In this document: one piece after another, positions 25,999-33,827 of the stretch | How the letters are laid out: every line of letters begins with the position of its first letter | Position numbering within the stretch: position 1 is the first letter of the stretch | NCBI GenBank assembly: GCA_015075405.1 | Contig: JABTUK010000001.1 | Location: 744,001-808,000 of the forward strand | Direction: 5' to 3' | DNA from: Anaerolineales bacterium | GTDB taxonomy: Bacteria; Chloroflexota; Anaerolineae; 4572-78; J111 | Length of the DNA stretch: 64,000 bases | The notes under the pieces: generated by a model | Told to the model about the DNA's origin: nothing | The model's input: only the letters and a program-made list of their open reading frames with translations | Databases searched by the model: none | Program-made: the position numbers and the translations under genes

Positions 25999-26730
25999 AT
26001 GATAACGCAAAGCATGGCTCGCTCAAAACCAAACACTGCTACCTCTCCCCGCGCCGAATTTTGGGCCGGGGCCAGAGATACCTTCCCTCTGGTTGTCGGG
26101 GCTATCCCCTTCGGGATTATCTTTGGCACACTGGCAGCCGGCAGCGGGCTGTCTTTTGCCGGTACAGCCGCGATGTCAGCTTTTGTTTTTGCCGGGTCGT
26201 CTCAATTTATCGCATTGGGCTTGATTGCCGCAGCCACAAGCTGGCCTTTTATCGTGTTGACCACGTTTGTGGTCAATTTGCGCCATGCGCTTTATTCGGC
26301 TACCCTGGCCCCTCAAGTTAAGCACCTCTCGGCAGGGTGGCAAATCCCGCTGGCCTTCTGGCTCACCGACGAAACGTTTGTTATCGCCGCCAATCGTTAC
26401 AATCGGGGCGACGCCTCACCTCACAAACATTGGTATTGGCTGGGGTCGGCCATCTTTATGTATGCCAATTGGCAGCTTTGCACCTGGCTGGGGCTGACCG
26501 TAGGCCAGCTTATCCCTGACGCCGCAGCCTGGGGGTTGGATTTTGCCATGCCGGTGACATTTTTGGGCATGGTTGTGCCTTATCTCAAGAGCCGGCCCAT
26601 GCTGGCGGCGGTAGTTGTCTCCGGGGTGGTGGCGGTGCTGGCCTATCCTATGCCGAATAAACTGGGCTTGATTGTGGCGGCGGTGGCGGGGATTGTTGCC
26701 GGGATGGTGGCAGAAAAGATGAGGCGATGA
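25999..26730 (+). CDS. azlC: AzlC-family branched-chain amino acid exporter subunit
   Basis: A 243-aa membrane protein with about seven helices. The family markers [30 protein letters not shown] and [15 protein letters not shown] are present. AzlC pairs with the small AzlD to export branched-chain amino acids or analogues. The matching azlD gene follows but is separated by a cyclase-family gene. The last codons and stop (ATGAGGCGATGA) are already part of the GAGGCGATGA repeat array, so the array has replaced the original end or the gene ends inside it. Confidence 0.92.
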   Translation: MITQSMARSKPNTATSPRAEFWAGARDTFPLVVGAIPFGIIFGTLAAGSGLSFAGTAAMSAFVFAGSSQFIALGLIAAATSWPFIVLTTFVVNLRHALYSATLAPQVKHLSAGWQIPLAFWLTDETFVIAANRYNRGDASPHKHWYWLGSAIFMYANWQLCTWLGLTVGQLIPDAAAWGLDFAMPVTFLGMVVPYLKSRPMLAAVVVSGVVAVLAYPMPNKLGLIVAAVAGIVAGMVAEKMRR

Positions 26731-26809
26731 CGCGAGGACGCGAAAAAAACCTGTTTATCGCCTCACGCCTCTTCGCCTCACGAGTCATCGCCTCTTTATT
26801 TTTCAGGAG
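26722..26809. repeat. GAGGCGATGA stuttered inverted array with TATTTTTC-AGGAGG end
   Basis: GATGAGGCGATGACGCGAGG (from 26718) is answered by ATCGCCTCACGCCTCTTCGC and CTCACGAGTCATCGCCTC. The array supplies the stop codon of azlC at one end and, through TTTATTTTTCAGGAGG, the ribosome-binding site of the next gene. The same unit recurs at 42233 and 44772. Confidence 0.78.
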
Positions 26810-26814
26810 GTCCA

Positions 26815-27705
26815 ATGGACAAGCGCGTTAAATTCGATTTTGAAATTGATTTTACTAACGGCGGAGGCATTCAGGGCCAGGATTTTCGGCTGGATATTGT
26901 TGGCGACGATATTAGCGACCAAGCTCTGGCCGATTACCTGGTTAACGATATGCGCTTGCTGATGGTCGGCGCAGTGCGTATTTTGAACAAGGAAATCCTG
27001 GTCGAGAAGCACAAACGCCGGCCTATCAATCAGTCAACCGGGCGCACGAATCTGGTGGATTTGAGCCATGTCATCGAACATGGCCTGGTGACGTATAAAG
27101 GCTTACCCGCGCCCATTATTTGTGATTACCTGAGCCGGGAGAAGTCGAGAGAAATTTACGAACCCGGCACGGAGTTCCAAATCGGCAAGATTGAGATGGT
27201 AGCGAATACAGGCACTTATCTGGATTGCCCGTTTCACCGCTACGAACACGGCAAGGACCTCTCCCAAATTGGCCTGGATAAATTGGCCGATTTGGAAGGG
27301 TTGGTCATCCGGGCCGATTATCGCCAAAATCTGGCGATTGGGCCGGAGTTCTTCAAAGATAAAGAAATCAGAGGCCGGGCTGTGTTGGTCCACACCGGCT
27401 GGGCCGACCATTGGAATACCGAGCGCTATTTTGAAAATCATCCCTACCTGACCGGGGAGGCCGCCGAGTATTTGCAAAAGTGCGGGGTGAAATTGGTCGG
27501 GATTGACTCGATGAATATTGACAACACCCAGGGCAAGTCCAGGCCGGTCCACTCGACTCTGTTGGGTGCTGAGATTCTGATTGTGGAGCATTTATGTAAT
27601 CTTGACCAGGTTCCCGATGAGGGTTTCACGTTTAGCGCCCTTCCGCCCAAGTTCAAAGGGGTCGGTACGTTTCCGGTCAGAGCGCTGGCCAAGGTCAGGT
27701 CGTGA
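26815..27705 (+). CDS. Cyclase-family (kynurenine formamidase-like) hydrolase with extra N-terminal domain
   Basis: A 296-aa protein. Residues about 80-290 are the metal-dependent cyclase/formamidase fold: LVDLSHVIEHGLVTYKG, the metal site variant ANTGTYLDCPFHRYEHG (canonical HxGTHxDxPxH, with Asn and Tyr replacing two His), and the Asp/His region GIDSMNID. Residues 1-75 (FTNGGGIQGQDFRLDIVGDD, LLMVGAVRILNKEIL) form a separate domain not normally part of this family; I do not recognise a function. Located between azlC and azlD with 4-nt overlap to azlD, so it may make or process the exported compound. The altered metal ligands leave activity uncertain. Confidence 0.8.
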   Translation: MDKRVKFDFEIDFTNGGGIQGQDFRLDIVGDDISDQALADYLVNDMRLLMVGAVRILNKEILVEKHKRRPINQSTGRTNLVDLSHVIEHGLVTYKGLPAPIICDYLSREKSREIYEPGTEFQIGKIEMVANTGTYLDCPFHRYEHGKDLSQIGLDKLADLEGLVIRADYRQNLAIGPEFFKDKEIRGRAVLVHTGWADHWNTERYFENHPYLTGEAAEYLQKCGVKLVGIDSMNIDNTQGKSRPVHSTLLGAEILIVEHLCNLDQVPDEGFTFSALPPKFKGVGTFPVRALAKVRS

Positions 27706-28034
27706 TGAATGAAGTCTATCTCATAGTAGGCATGGCTTTGGTTACCTTTGCCATTCGCTATTCGATGTTTTTGGTGGCCGGGCGATTTGAATTCCCGGCT
27801 GGGCTGGTCAACGCCCTGCGCTACGTGCCGCCGGCCGTGCTTACCGCCATCATCGTGCCGGCGGTGCTGATTCCCACCGGCGAGGGGGTGAATCTCAGCT
27901 ACACCAATGCTTACCTGGTGGGCGCAGTAGCGGCTTTTGGCATCAGTTGGTTCAGTCAAAACCTGTTATTGACCATTGTGCTGGGTATGGCTGCTTTTTG
28001 GGGCTGGCAGGGGCTTTTGGGGATAATAGGCTAG
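27702..28034 (+). CDS. azlD: AzlD-family exporter subunit
   Basis: A 110-aa membrane protein with four predicted helices; FAIRYSMFLVAGRFEFPAG and ALRYVPPAVLTAIIVPAVL are typical of AzlD, the small partner of AzlC. GTG 27702 overlaps the cyclase stop by 4 nt; ATG 27705 is an equally coupled alternative. Export of branched-chain amino acids is the known family role. Confidence 0.92.
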   Translation: MMNEVYLIVGMALVTFAIRYSMFLVAGRFEFPAGLVNALRYVPPAVLTAIIVPAVLIPTGEGVNLSYTNAYLVGAVAAFGISWFSQNLLLTIVLGMAAFWGWQGLLGIIG

Positions 28035-28088
28035 GGTTGACGCCGCTGCAAAAACAAGTACACTACCAGATATACATAAAGTATTGGG

Positions 28089-28195
28089 TAGACTCAGTAG
28101 GTTCATTTTTCGAGCACGCGAAGCGGGTACGCCCACGTGCCGAACGGAGCCGCACGAGGCGTGCTGTCTCCTCAAACTTGGATTTACTGAGACTT
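28089..28195. mobile_element. MITE-like inverted-repeat element, copy 3 of 3
   Basis: Ends TAGACTCAGTAG and CTACTGAG-like GATTTACTGAGACT (weaker than copy 2), centre GCCCACGTGC...GCACGAGGCGTGC partly degenerate, with an extra CGCGAAGCGGGTAC stretch. It ends 14 bp before the M23 gene; a longer open frame upstream of that gene is repeat-derived. Confidence 0.68.
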
Positions 28196-28209
28196 GTAAA
28201 ATCTTCCCC

Positions 28210-28944
28210 ATGAAAGATTTTATTAAGTGGTTTTTGGCCGTCATCGTCATGCTGCTACTGTGCGTGGGGTTTGTGTACCTCTACTCCTACCCCCGGCTGC
28301 GCGAAAAAGGGCTGGTTGATTACTTTCAGCACCGGCAAGACCCCGACAGCGTGGACCTGCCCCGCGCCACCGGTCTGGCCCAGTGCTCCGCCGCACCGTT
28401 TATTATGCCCACTGCCGGTTGGGTGGGTATCCTTTACGGCGACAGCATTTTGGGCACGGTTAACCACTCCGGCCTGGATATTTTTGGGCTGGAAGGCAAC
28501 GGCATCACCCCGGTATATGCCGCCTATGATGGTTATGTGACCCGCCTGCCGGAATGGGTCAGCGCGGTGATTATCCGCCATCCTGAAGACCCGTTGGTTC
28601 CGGGCCGCCAGATTTGGACGTATTATACCCATATGGGGGATAGCTCAGGTCGAAGCTACGTGATTGACCAGATTCCGCCCGGCACGGTTGAACTGCCGGT
28701 GAAGCAGGGGACGCTGCTGGGCTATCAGGGCGATTACAACGGCCAATCGTGGCGGCCCATTGACACCCATCTCCACTTTAGCATTGTCCTCGACGATGGT
28801 AACGGCAAATTTCTCAACGAGACCGACATTGCCAACACCATTGACCCTTCGCCCTACCTGGGCATGCGCCTCAACACCACCTGCGCCGACCGTCCCCCCC
28901 TCTGCCGCCCCGATTTTGGCTGCGAGCCACTGGCCAGCCAGTAA
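28210..28944 (+). CDS. Membrane-anchored M23 (LytM) peptidase
   Basis: A 244-aa protein starting at ATG 28210. One N-terminal membrane segment (about residues 7-28) anchors an extracellular LytM domain. Zinc ligands are visible: His and Asp in NHSGLDIFG and the HxH in DTHLHFSIV, plus the upstream YYTHMGD. These enzymes cut peptidoglycan cross-bridges. A Cys-rich tail (TCADRPPLCRPDFGCE) may be disulfide-bonded. The gene stands alone between repeats. Confidence 0.88.
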   Translation: MKDFIKWFLAVIVMLLLCVGFVYLYSYPRLREKGLVDYFQHRQDPDSVDLPRATGLAQCSAAPFIMPTAGWVGILYGDSILGTVNHSGLDIFGLEGNGITPVYAAYDGYVTRLPEWVSAVIIRHPEDPLVPGRQIWTYYTHMGDSSGRSYVIDQIPPGTVELPVKQGTLLGYQGDYNGQSWRPIDTHLHFSIVLDDGNGKFLNETDIANTIDPSPYLGMRLNTTCADRPPLCRPDFGCEPLASQ

Positions 28945-28945
28945 T

Positions 28946-29016
28946 CACGACCGGGGACGGAAGACCGGAGACCGGGAATTGGAGATGCCGGTCTTCGGTC
29001 TCTGGTCCCCGGTCAT
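28946..29016. repeat. GACCGGGGACGG stuttered inverted array
   Basis: ACGACCGGGGACGGAAGACC and GGAGACCGGGAA are answered by CCGGTCTTCGGTCTCTGGTC and CCCCGGTCAT. The right end supplies the TGA stop of the minus-strand propeller gene (TGACCGGGG read on that strand). Relatives: 6505 and 48168. Confidence 0.75.
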
Positions 29017-30815
29017 TTAGTCAGGTTCGGAACTGGGTCGCGCCCTGGATCGCTATATTTGATCCACACCGGATCCCAGTCATCGTAACCGGTGCGGCTG
29101 AGGCTGTACAGATTGCTGCCATCGGCGTTCATGACCCAAATTTGCCGATGTCCGGTACGATTGGACCAGAAGACAAGCTGTGACCCATCCGGCGACCAGG
29201 AGGGGCGTTTGTCCCACCAACTGTAAGGGTCTCTGGTCAATTGGAGCGCCCCGCTGCCGTCACGATTGATCACCCAGATCTCATCGTTGCCGCTGTCGTT
29301 GGAGACAAAGGCAATCTGCTCCCGCGTGGGCGACCAGACCGGGTCATAAGCAATGCCGGCCCCAAAGAGAGTGATCTGTTCTTCCGCGTTGTAAAGGTAA
29401 TCGTAAAAGAAGAGAGCCGGCTTTATCTGTGGCGACCAGACATCGGCATCCTTCACAAAGGCCCGAAAGCGTTGGTCGGCGGAGTAGCTGTCGCGAGCGA
29501 TAGCCGTGTCATAGCTGGTCCGGTCGGTCAACACAGCCAAATTGCTGCCATCGGGGTCTATCACATAAACCAACGGGTCTGACAGAGGTTTGTCGCCGCC
29601 GGAGCGGTTGGAGAGAAAGGCAATTTTACCTATCAACACGGTTGGGATAGGCTGCGGGGTAGCCGTAGGGCTGACCGTAGCCCAGGGTGTAGCAATCTCG
29701 CCTTCCAAGAGAATAAAAATCGGCGTGGCGGTGGCAGTCCAGACGCTAACCGGGGTAGGACTGAGGATGGCCTCAGCGGTGGCAAGCGCCACTTGATAAG
29801 CCGCTGTGGCCGCGTTGGCCGGGGTTGGTTGAGGGGTGACGATGACCGGTGTGACCCAATTAGTCGGAACAGGTGTGTATGTGCCGATTGTCTGGGCTAT
29901 TTGGGTGGCGCTGAGGGCCTGCGCCGCCGCCGTGATGATATTCTCCGGCGTTGGGGTGCTGGTGACGACCACGTAGCCGGGCACAGCGGGCAAAACAGCC
30001 ACAAGTTGCAGCACCGGCTTGAGGCCCGCTTCGTCTTCGCCGTGGTAGCCGCTATCCCAGGTAAAAAGGTTGTCGCCGGCTGAGGTGGGGCCATCCAGCC
30101 GAAAGGAGACCTGGCCCCGCGCCAAGTGCTGCTGCAAGACGGCCAGTTGGGCCGGGTCGAAGGAGAAAAGGTTAACCTTGTTCCGGCCCAGGTCGGCCGG
30201 GGTCAGAGTGGGCGAGAGGGTTATCTCAACCGCGGCTTCATGGAGCCTCTCATAGGTTAACTCAGGCCAAAGGGCGTCAATGGCCGGATCGAGCAGGTTT
30301 AGCTGCCAACTGCCATCTGTGGCGCTCAGGTTTTGTTCATCAAGGCCGGTCAATTGCAGGGTGGCGTAGGTTAGAATTGAATCGGAGGGTACGGTAGAGA
30401 GGTCAAATTGGATTGCGCCGTAGTAGACGTGTCCCTTAAAGAAGCCGGCGTGCAGGTTAGGGACGTTAAAGTGGCTTCGTCCGTCCAGGCTGGAGGCCCA
30501 GCCGGCGCTCTCGGCTGCTGGAGTTAAGGTAAAGGTAACGCTGTCAGCAGATGGTTTAGAGACAACAGCCATATTGGGCGTTGAGCCAGAGGCCGTTGGA
30601 GTGGGTAAAGCGGCCAGAGGCAGGGGTTTAGGCGTTGGTTCCGGGGTTTGCGTCGGGGTCGGCAGGGTAACTACCGGGGTCGAGGCTGAAGGTGAGGCTG
30701 GAGATACAGCCTCCGGCCAAAGGGTGTAAGCCAGACCCCCTATAATCAGAGCAATGAGGCCGCCCCACAGGAGCGCCTGCCAACCCACTGCTCCCGCATT
30801 CCTTGATTGATCCAC
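29013..30815 (-). CDS. Membrane-anchored DNRLRE-domain and TolB-like propeller protein
   Basis: A 600-aa protein, GTG start. One membrane segment (residues about 12-32), a Pro/Thr linker, then a DNRLRE (CBM96-like) beta-sandwich at about 75-265 (HFNVPNLHAGFFKGHVYYG, AIQFDLSTVPSDSILTYATL), another Pro/Thr-rich linker (about 270-380), and C-terminal PD40/TolB-type blades (NDEIWVINRDGSG, WSPDGSQLVFWSNRTGHRQI, WVMNADGSNLY). Likely extracellular and structural or ligand-binding; no catalytic residues seen. It is the last gene of the signal-peptidase operon, 12 bp after the small Cys/His protein gene. Confidence 0.8.
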   Translation of the reverse strand: MDQSRNAGAVGWQALLWGGLIALIIGGLAYTLWPEAVSPASPSASTPVVTLPTPTQTPEPTPKPLPLAALPTPTASGSTPNMAVVSKPSADSVTFTLTPAAESAGWASSLDGRSHFNVPNLHAGFFKGHVYYGAIQFDLSTVPSDSILTYATLQLTGLDEQNLSATDGSWQLNLLDPAIDALWPELTYERLHEAAVEITLSPTLTPADLGRNKVNLFSFDPAQLAVLQQHLARGQVSFRLDGPTSAGDNLFTWDSGYHGEDEAGLKPVLQLVAVLPAVPGYVVVTSTPTPENIITAAAQALSATQIAQTIGTYTPVPTNWVTPVIVTPQPTPANAATAAYQVALATAEAILSPTPVSVWTATATPIFILLEGEIATPWATVSPTATPQPIPTVLIGKIAFLSNRSGGDKPLSDPLVYVIDPDGSNLAVLTDRTSYDTAIARDSYSADQRFRAFVKDADVWSPQIKPALFFYDYLYNAEEQITLFGAGIAYDPVWSPTREQIAFVSNDSGNDEIWVINRDGSGALQLTRDPYSWWDKRPSWSPDGSQLVFWSNRTGHRQIWVMNADGSNLYSLSRTGYDDWDPVWIKYSDPGRDPVPNLTK

Positions 30816-30827
30816 AGCTTCCAGTTC

Positions 30828-31040
30828 CTAACTTTTTTCTGCGGTGTCCACAATTAAAACATGCCAGCCCTGGCACACCGAGCAATGCCACCAGTTTACT
30901 TCTCCACCCGGTATCAAAAAACTTGTCTGCTCACGGCCCTGTATGTGGGTGCTGGTAGTGGGACAATGGATCGAGGCTGGGGGGGAGTAATGAACATCCA
31001 TGCACTTCTCAAGCGGTTGAGGCAGAGCGTTTTTGCCCAT
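30828..31040 (-). CDS. Small Cys/His-rich protein, possible zinc-binding
   Basis: A 70-aa protein. ATG 31040 is preceded by ATAGGAGAAATTAAC, an excellent ribosome-binding site, which argues that this is a true gene. Potential ligands: CMDVH, HCPTTSTH and WWHCSVCQGWH, together enough for one zinc site. No signal peptide. Not recognised as a named family. It lies between the RTX gene (12-bp gap) and the propeller gene in an operon headed by a SipW-type signal peptidase. Confidence 0.7.
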   Translation of the reverse strand: MGKNALPQPLEKCMDVHYSPPASIHCPTTSTHIQGREQTSFLIPGGEVNWWHCSVCQGWHVLIVDTAEKS

Positions 31041-31051
31041 GTTAATTTCTC

Positions 31052-31552
31052 CTATTGCACCTGGGTCTCGCAGGAATTGTGGAAGGTGTCGGTCCCGCCT
31101 TGACCATAACAATCGTCGGCACCGGCGCCGCCATTGAGAAAGTCGTTGCCGGCGCCGCCGTAAAGCGTATCATTGCCCCTATCGCCAATGAGGGTATCAT
31201 CGCCGGCGCCGCCCAGGATTATGTCGTTGCTTTGATCTCCGTCGAGCGTGTCATTGCCGCTGCCACCCAGAATACAATCTGAACCACCCCTGCCCCGAAT
31301 GTTGTCGTTGCCGGCCGTACCCAGAATCAAAGAGTTAGTGTTACCGCCACTGCTGCCGCCTAAACGGACATCCACCAGGTTCAGGCCGGCACATTCAGGC
31401 GGTTTGAGATCATTAGCGGTGATGGGGAGGATGGTTTCATCGGCCCCGGTTTCCGGCACGGTGTTTGTAGCCGCCAGGGCCAGGGTGGCGCTGACCACAA
31501 TGAGAACCAGCAAACCTAACCAGGTTAAGCGATAGAAAAGCCGGGTTATCAT
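31052..31552 (-). CDS. Secreted RTX (calcium-binding nonapeptide repeat) protein
   Basis: A 166-aa exported protein. Signal peptide of about 29 residues followed by ATNTVPETGAD, closely similar to ANVVPESGAGD after the signal of the protein at 33248-33634. Residues about 75-155 are nine tandem GGxGxDxxx nonapeptides (for example GGSGNDTLD, GDRGNDTLY, GGAGNDFLN) that form a calcium-bound beta-roll. ATG overlaps the signal-peptidase stop by 4 nt (ATGA). Four Cys residues could form disulfides. Probably a small surface or matrix protein processed by the adjacent peptidase (inference). Confidence 0.88.
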   Translation of the reverse strand: MITRLFYRLTWLGLLVLIVVSATLALAATNTVPETGADETILPITANDLKPPECAGLNLVDVRLGGSSGGNTNSLILGTAGNDNIRGRGGSDCILGGSGNDTLDGDQSNDIILGGAGDDTLIGDRGNDTLYGGAGNDFLNGGAGADDCYGQGGTDTFHNSCETQVQ

Positions 31553-33129
31553 TGGGCTTCATCCTTCCCCTGGCTTGAAATTCCAGCCTGATAGCGATAG
31601 GTCAGGTTGTTATCCTGAATAAAGTAGTGATGGCTGGAGCCGTCGGCCTGGTGCAAGATCATGCGGCCATCCCGCTCGGCAATTTTTACCAGGTCATCTA
31701 TGCTGGCAACCTCGATGACCCGGCCACTGGCGGCCAGGTCATTATTACGGACGGCAATCAATAAGGGGCCGTACTTGGCCTGGATGCGGGCGATTTCGTC
31801 GCCGTGCCCGGCCTGAAACATCAGCAGCCCCAGGCCCAACATGCCGGCCAGAGCGAGTACCCCACCCAGCACCGCCACCTGTCGAGCGGTCGAGACCTGG
31901 AGGGTGAGGCCCAGGAGCGAAAGGGTATTTGGCGCTTCACGAGCGCGTTTGAGCAAGCCCGGCTGCGAGGGTTTGAGCGGATCGGCGGCATCGGCTGTGC
32001 CGCTGCTGTTCGAGACAAGCTGCATTTGCAGGTTATCAAGTTGAAAAACCAGGCGGGGTGAAAAGGCGTCTCGCAAGGATTGGTCGGCCAGGCTGCCACT
32101 GATGACCACCATCGGCGCAATGGTGAGGGTATATTGCTGCGGGGGCAGTCCCGTTTGCTGTTCCACGCTGTCAATCAGCGCTTGCGCACGGGAGAGGTCA
32201 ACGACGCTACTGGTGGTGAAGGTGGGGCCGCTGAAAGCTGTCTCCGGCTGAAGTTCGATGGCCCACTTCCAGCCGCTGCTGTTGCTAATTTCAGCCATAA
32301 GCCGGTAGGTTCCGGCCAGGTTGTCGGCCTGGTCGGCCTCGAAGCGATAATCAAAATTCACGGTGACCAGGGTGATCAACCGCCGGAAGATTGGCTCGCC
32401 CGTCTGCACGGCGTCGGTATCGTAGATGCCGGGCGGAGCCGGGGCAGAGTAGCTGAACACGCCACTGTGTTGATAGGTCAGGTCATCATAGAGGGTGCGG
32501 GTCAGGGGGCGGGTAAAGGCAAACAAGGCCGGCAGCAGTGAGGCCAAAGTGAGGGTAGCCAGGGCAAAGAGCAGGTCTGCTTTATTGCGGCTGAGGTGGC
32601 TCATCGAATAAGATTGCCCCTTTAGAGCGTTTTTCCGGCCATGTCGCCGACCCTGGCGTAGCGATTTCTCGCCTTTGACCGAGGTTACGACCATAACCCC
32701 TAGCACTGCTGCCAGGAAGGCCATTGACCAGGGCGCCCGAAGTTGTTCTATGATTCTACCAGCAGATGGTATTTGAAGCCAAAACTTGCCGATAAATTCA
32801 GTTTGATCGGGCCGATAGGCGTCAATCCAGTCATTGTTGTCCCCTTTGAAAACAAAGCGGCTGTCCTCCTGGGCGACGATGCGATGGATAACCGGACCAA
32901 TCTCAGGATGGCGGTAGGTGACAATATCGCCAATCTGGTAGTCGGTGGCCTGGCGCACAATCACCAAATCCCCCCGGTGCATGCCCGGTTCCATGCTGTT
33001 GCCCGACACAATGACGTAGGCTGTCTGGCCGCCAAATTGGATGGGGGCAAAAAGAACCCAGACTATGCCTAGCAACACAAAGGCTATGGCGGCAAAAAGT
33101 GGGTTGGGCTGGCGTGAGTGAGGCTTCAT
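31549..33129 (-). CDS. SipW-type signal peptidase I fused to a DUF5305 domain
   Basis: A 526-aa membrane protein. Residues about 8-170 are an S26 signal peptidase of the ER/SipW type: nucleophile Ser in VSGNSMEPGMHRGDLVIV and the catalytic His in PVIHRIVAQ replacing the Lys of E. coli-type enzymes, flanked by membrane segments. Residues about 195-430 match DUF5305 (FSYSAPAPPGIYDTDAVQ, VNFDYRFEAD), with a membrane helix on each side. SipW enzymes release biofilm-matrix-type proteins such as TasA. ATG 33129 has no clear ribosome-binding site; a TTG lies 18 nt upstream. Translationally coupled to the RTX gene. Confidence 0.85.
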   Translation of the reverse strand: MKPHSRQPNPLFAAIAFVLLGIVWVLFAPIQFGGQTAYVIVSGNSMEPGMHRGDLVIVRQATDYQIGDIVTYRHPEIGPVIHRIVAQEDSRFVFKGDNNDWIDAYRPDQTEFIGKFWLQIPSAGRIIEQLRAPWSMAFLAAVLGVMVVTSVKGEKSLRQGRRHGRKNALKGQSYSMSHLSRNKADLLFALATLTLASLLPALFAFTRPLTRTLYDDLTYQHSGVFSYSAPAPPGIYDTDAVQTGEPIFRRLITLVTVNFDYRFEADQADNLAGTYRLMAEISNSSGWKWAIELQPETAFSGPTFTTSSVVDLSRAQALIDSVEQQTGLPPQQYTLTIAPMVVISGSLADQSLRDAFSPRLVFQLDNLQMQLVSNSSGTADAADPLKPSQPGLLKRAREAPNTLSLLGLTLQVSTARQVAVLGGVLALAGMLGLGLLMFQAGHGDEIARIQAKYGPLLIAVRNNDLAASGRVIEVASIDDLVKIAERDGRMILHQADGSSHHYFIQDNNLTYRYQAGISSQGKDEAQ

Positions 33130-33144
33130 TGCTAATTTACTATC

Positions 33145-33180
33145 CAAAAAGGCGCGGCCTATAAGGTGTGGCCGCGCCTT
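33145..33180 (-). terminator. Intrinsic terminator upstream of the signal peptidase gene
   Basis: On the minus strand AAGGCGCGGCC, 10-nt loop, GGCCGCGCC and TTTTT. It ends transcription from the secreted-protein gene at 33248-33634 just 16 bp before the signal-peptidase start. Confidence 0.82.
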
Positions 33181-33247
33181 CTACTTAATAATCCTACTGG
33201 CAGGCTGGATATTTACCAATCCTCCAGCCTTCCAAAGTTCCAGTAGT

Positions 33248-33634
33248 TTACTGGGCCGCAACCACGCGCAGATTGTTCGCGGCCAGGGCCGTCACCCCGC
33301 CGGCGACGCTGCAATCCCAATCGAGGGAAGCGCCAGGGGTGGTGCAGTTGAACCAGGTTCCGCCCGTCACCAGTTGAACTTTCACCTTTGTCGCCGGACC
33401 GGCGCCCGCGGTGGGGGCCAGGTCAAAACTGACGGTTTCAATATTGGCCGGGTTGGCGGCGTTCAGGGCGTAGCTTACGTTGCTGACAGTGTAGCCGCTG
33501 ATGGTGCTGCTGCCATCGCCAGCGCCGCTTTCGGGGACCACGTTGGCGGCGGCAAAGGCATAGGCGCTGCTGGCGAAGATCATAATCAGGACAAGCATAG
33601 CAAAGTAACGGATACGGAAAAGATGTGAAAACAT
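33248..33634 (-). CDS. Small secreted protein, candidate SipW-type peptidase substrate
   Basis: A 128-aa exported protein with signal peptide (YFAMLVLIMIFASSAYAFA) followed by AANVVPESGAGDGSSTISGY. The mature part (about 95 aa, beta-rich, TVSNVSYALNAANPANIETV) resembles small TasA/camelysin-like beta-sandwich proteins in style but no family is certain. AAGGAGC precedes the ATG. It has its own terminator before the SipW-type gene. A (GTTT)6 tetranucleotide tract lies 53-77 bp upstream of the start. Confidence 0.75.
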   Translation of the reverse strand: MFSHLFRIRYFAMLVLIMIFASSAYAFAAANVVPESGAGDGSSTISGYTVSNVSYALNAANPANIETVSFDLAPTAGAGPATKVKVQLVTGGTWFNCTTPGASLDWDCSVAGGVTALAANNLRVVAAQ

Positions 33635-33686
33635 GATAAGCTCCTTTTTTTTATAAATTTAATAAGTTTTTGTTGATGAAGAATAT

Positions 33687-33711
33687 GTTTGTTTGTTTGT
33701 TTGTTTGTTTG
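33687..33711. repeat. (GTTT)6 tetranucleotide tract
   Basis: Six GTTT units in the leader or promoter region of the minus-strand secreted-protein gene (CAAA units on its sense strand). The rest of the 193-bp gap is AT-rich and holds the presumed promoter, which I cannot place firmly. Confidence 0.85.
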
Positions 33712-33827
33712 ATTGGTTATATCGTAACACAAAAAAGGCAGCATGAACCAAACAATCTATTAAGGTTCATTACGAGATATTAATGGAAATAGGGGCAAAA
33801 ATGATAACGATTTGTAACAAAAAGTTA

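Noticed and set aside
28084..28209. N-terminal extension of the M23 peptidase
   Set aside because: These 42 codons are the third MITE-like element; the membrane anchor begins at ATG 28210.
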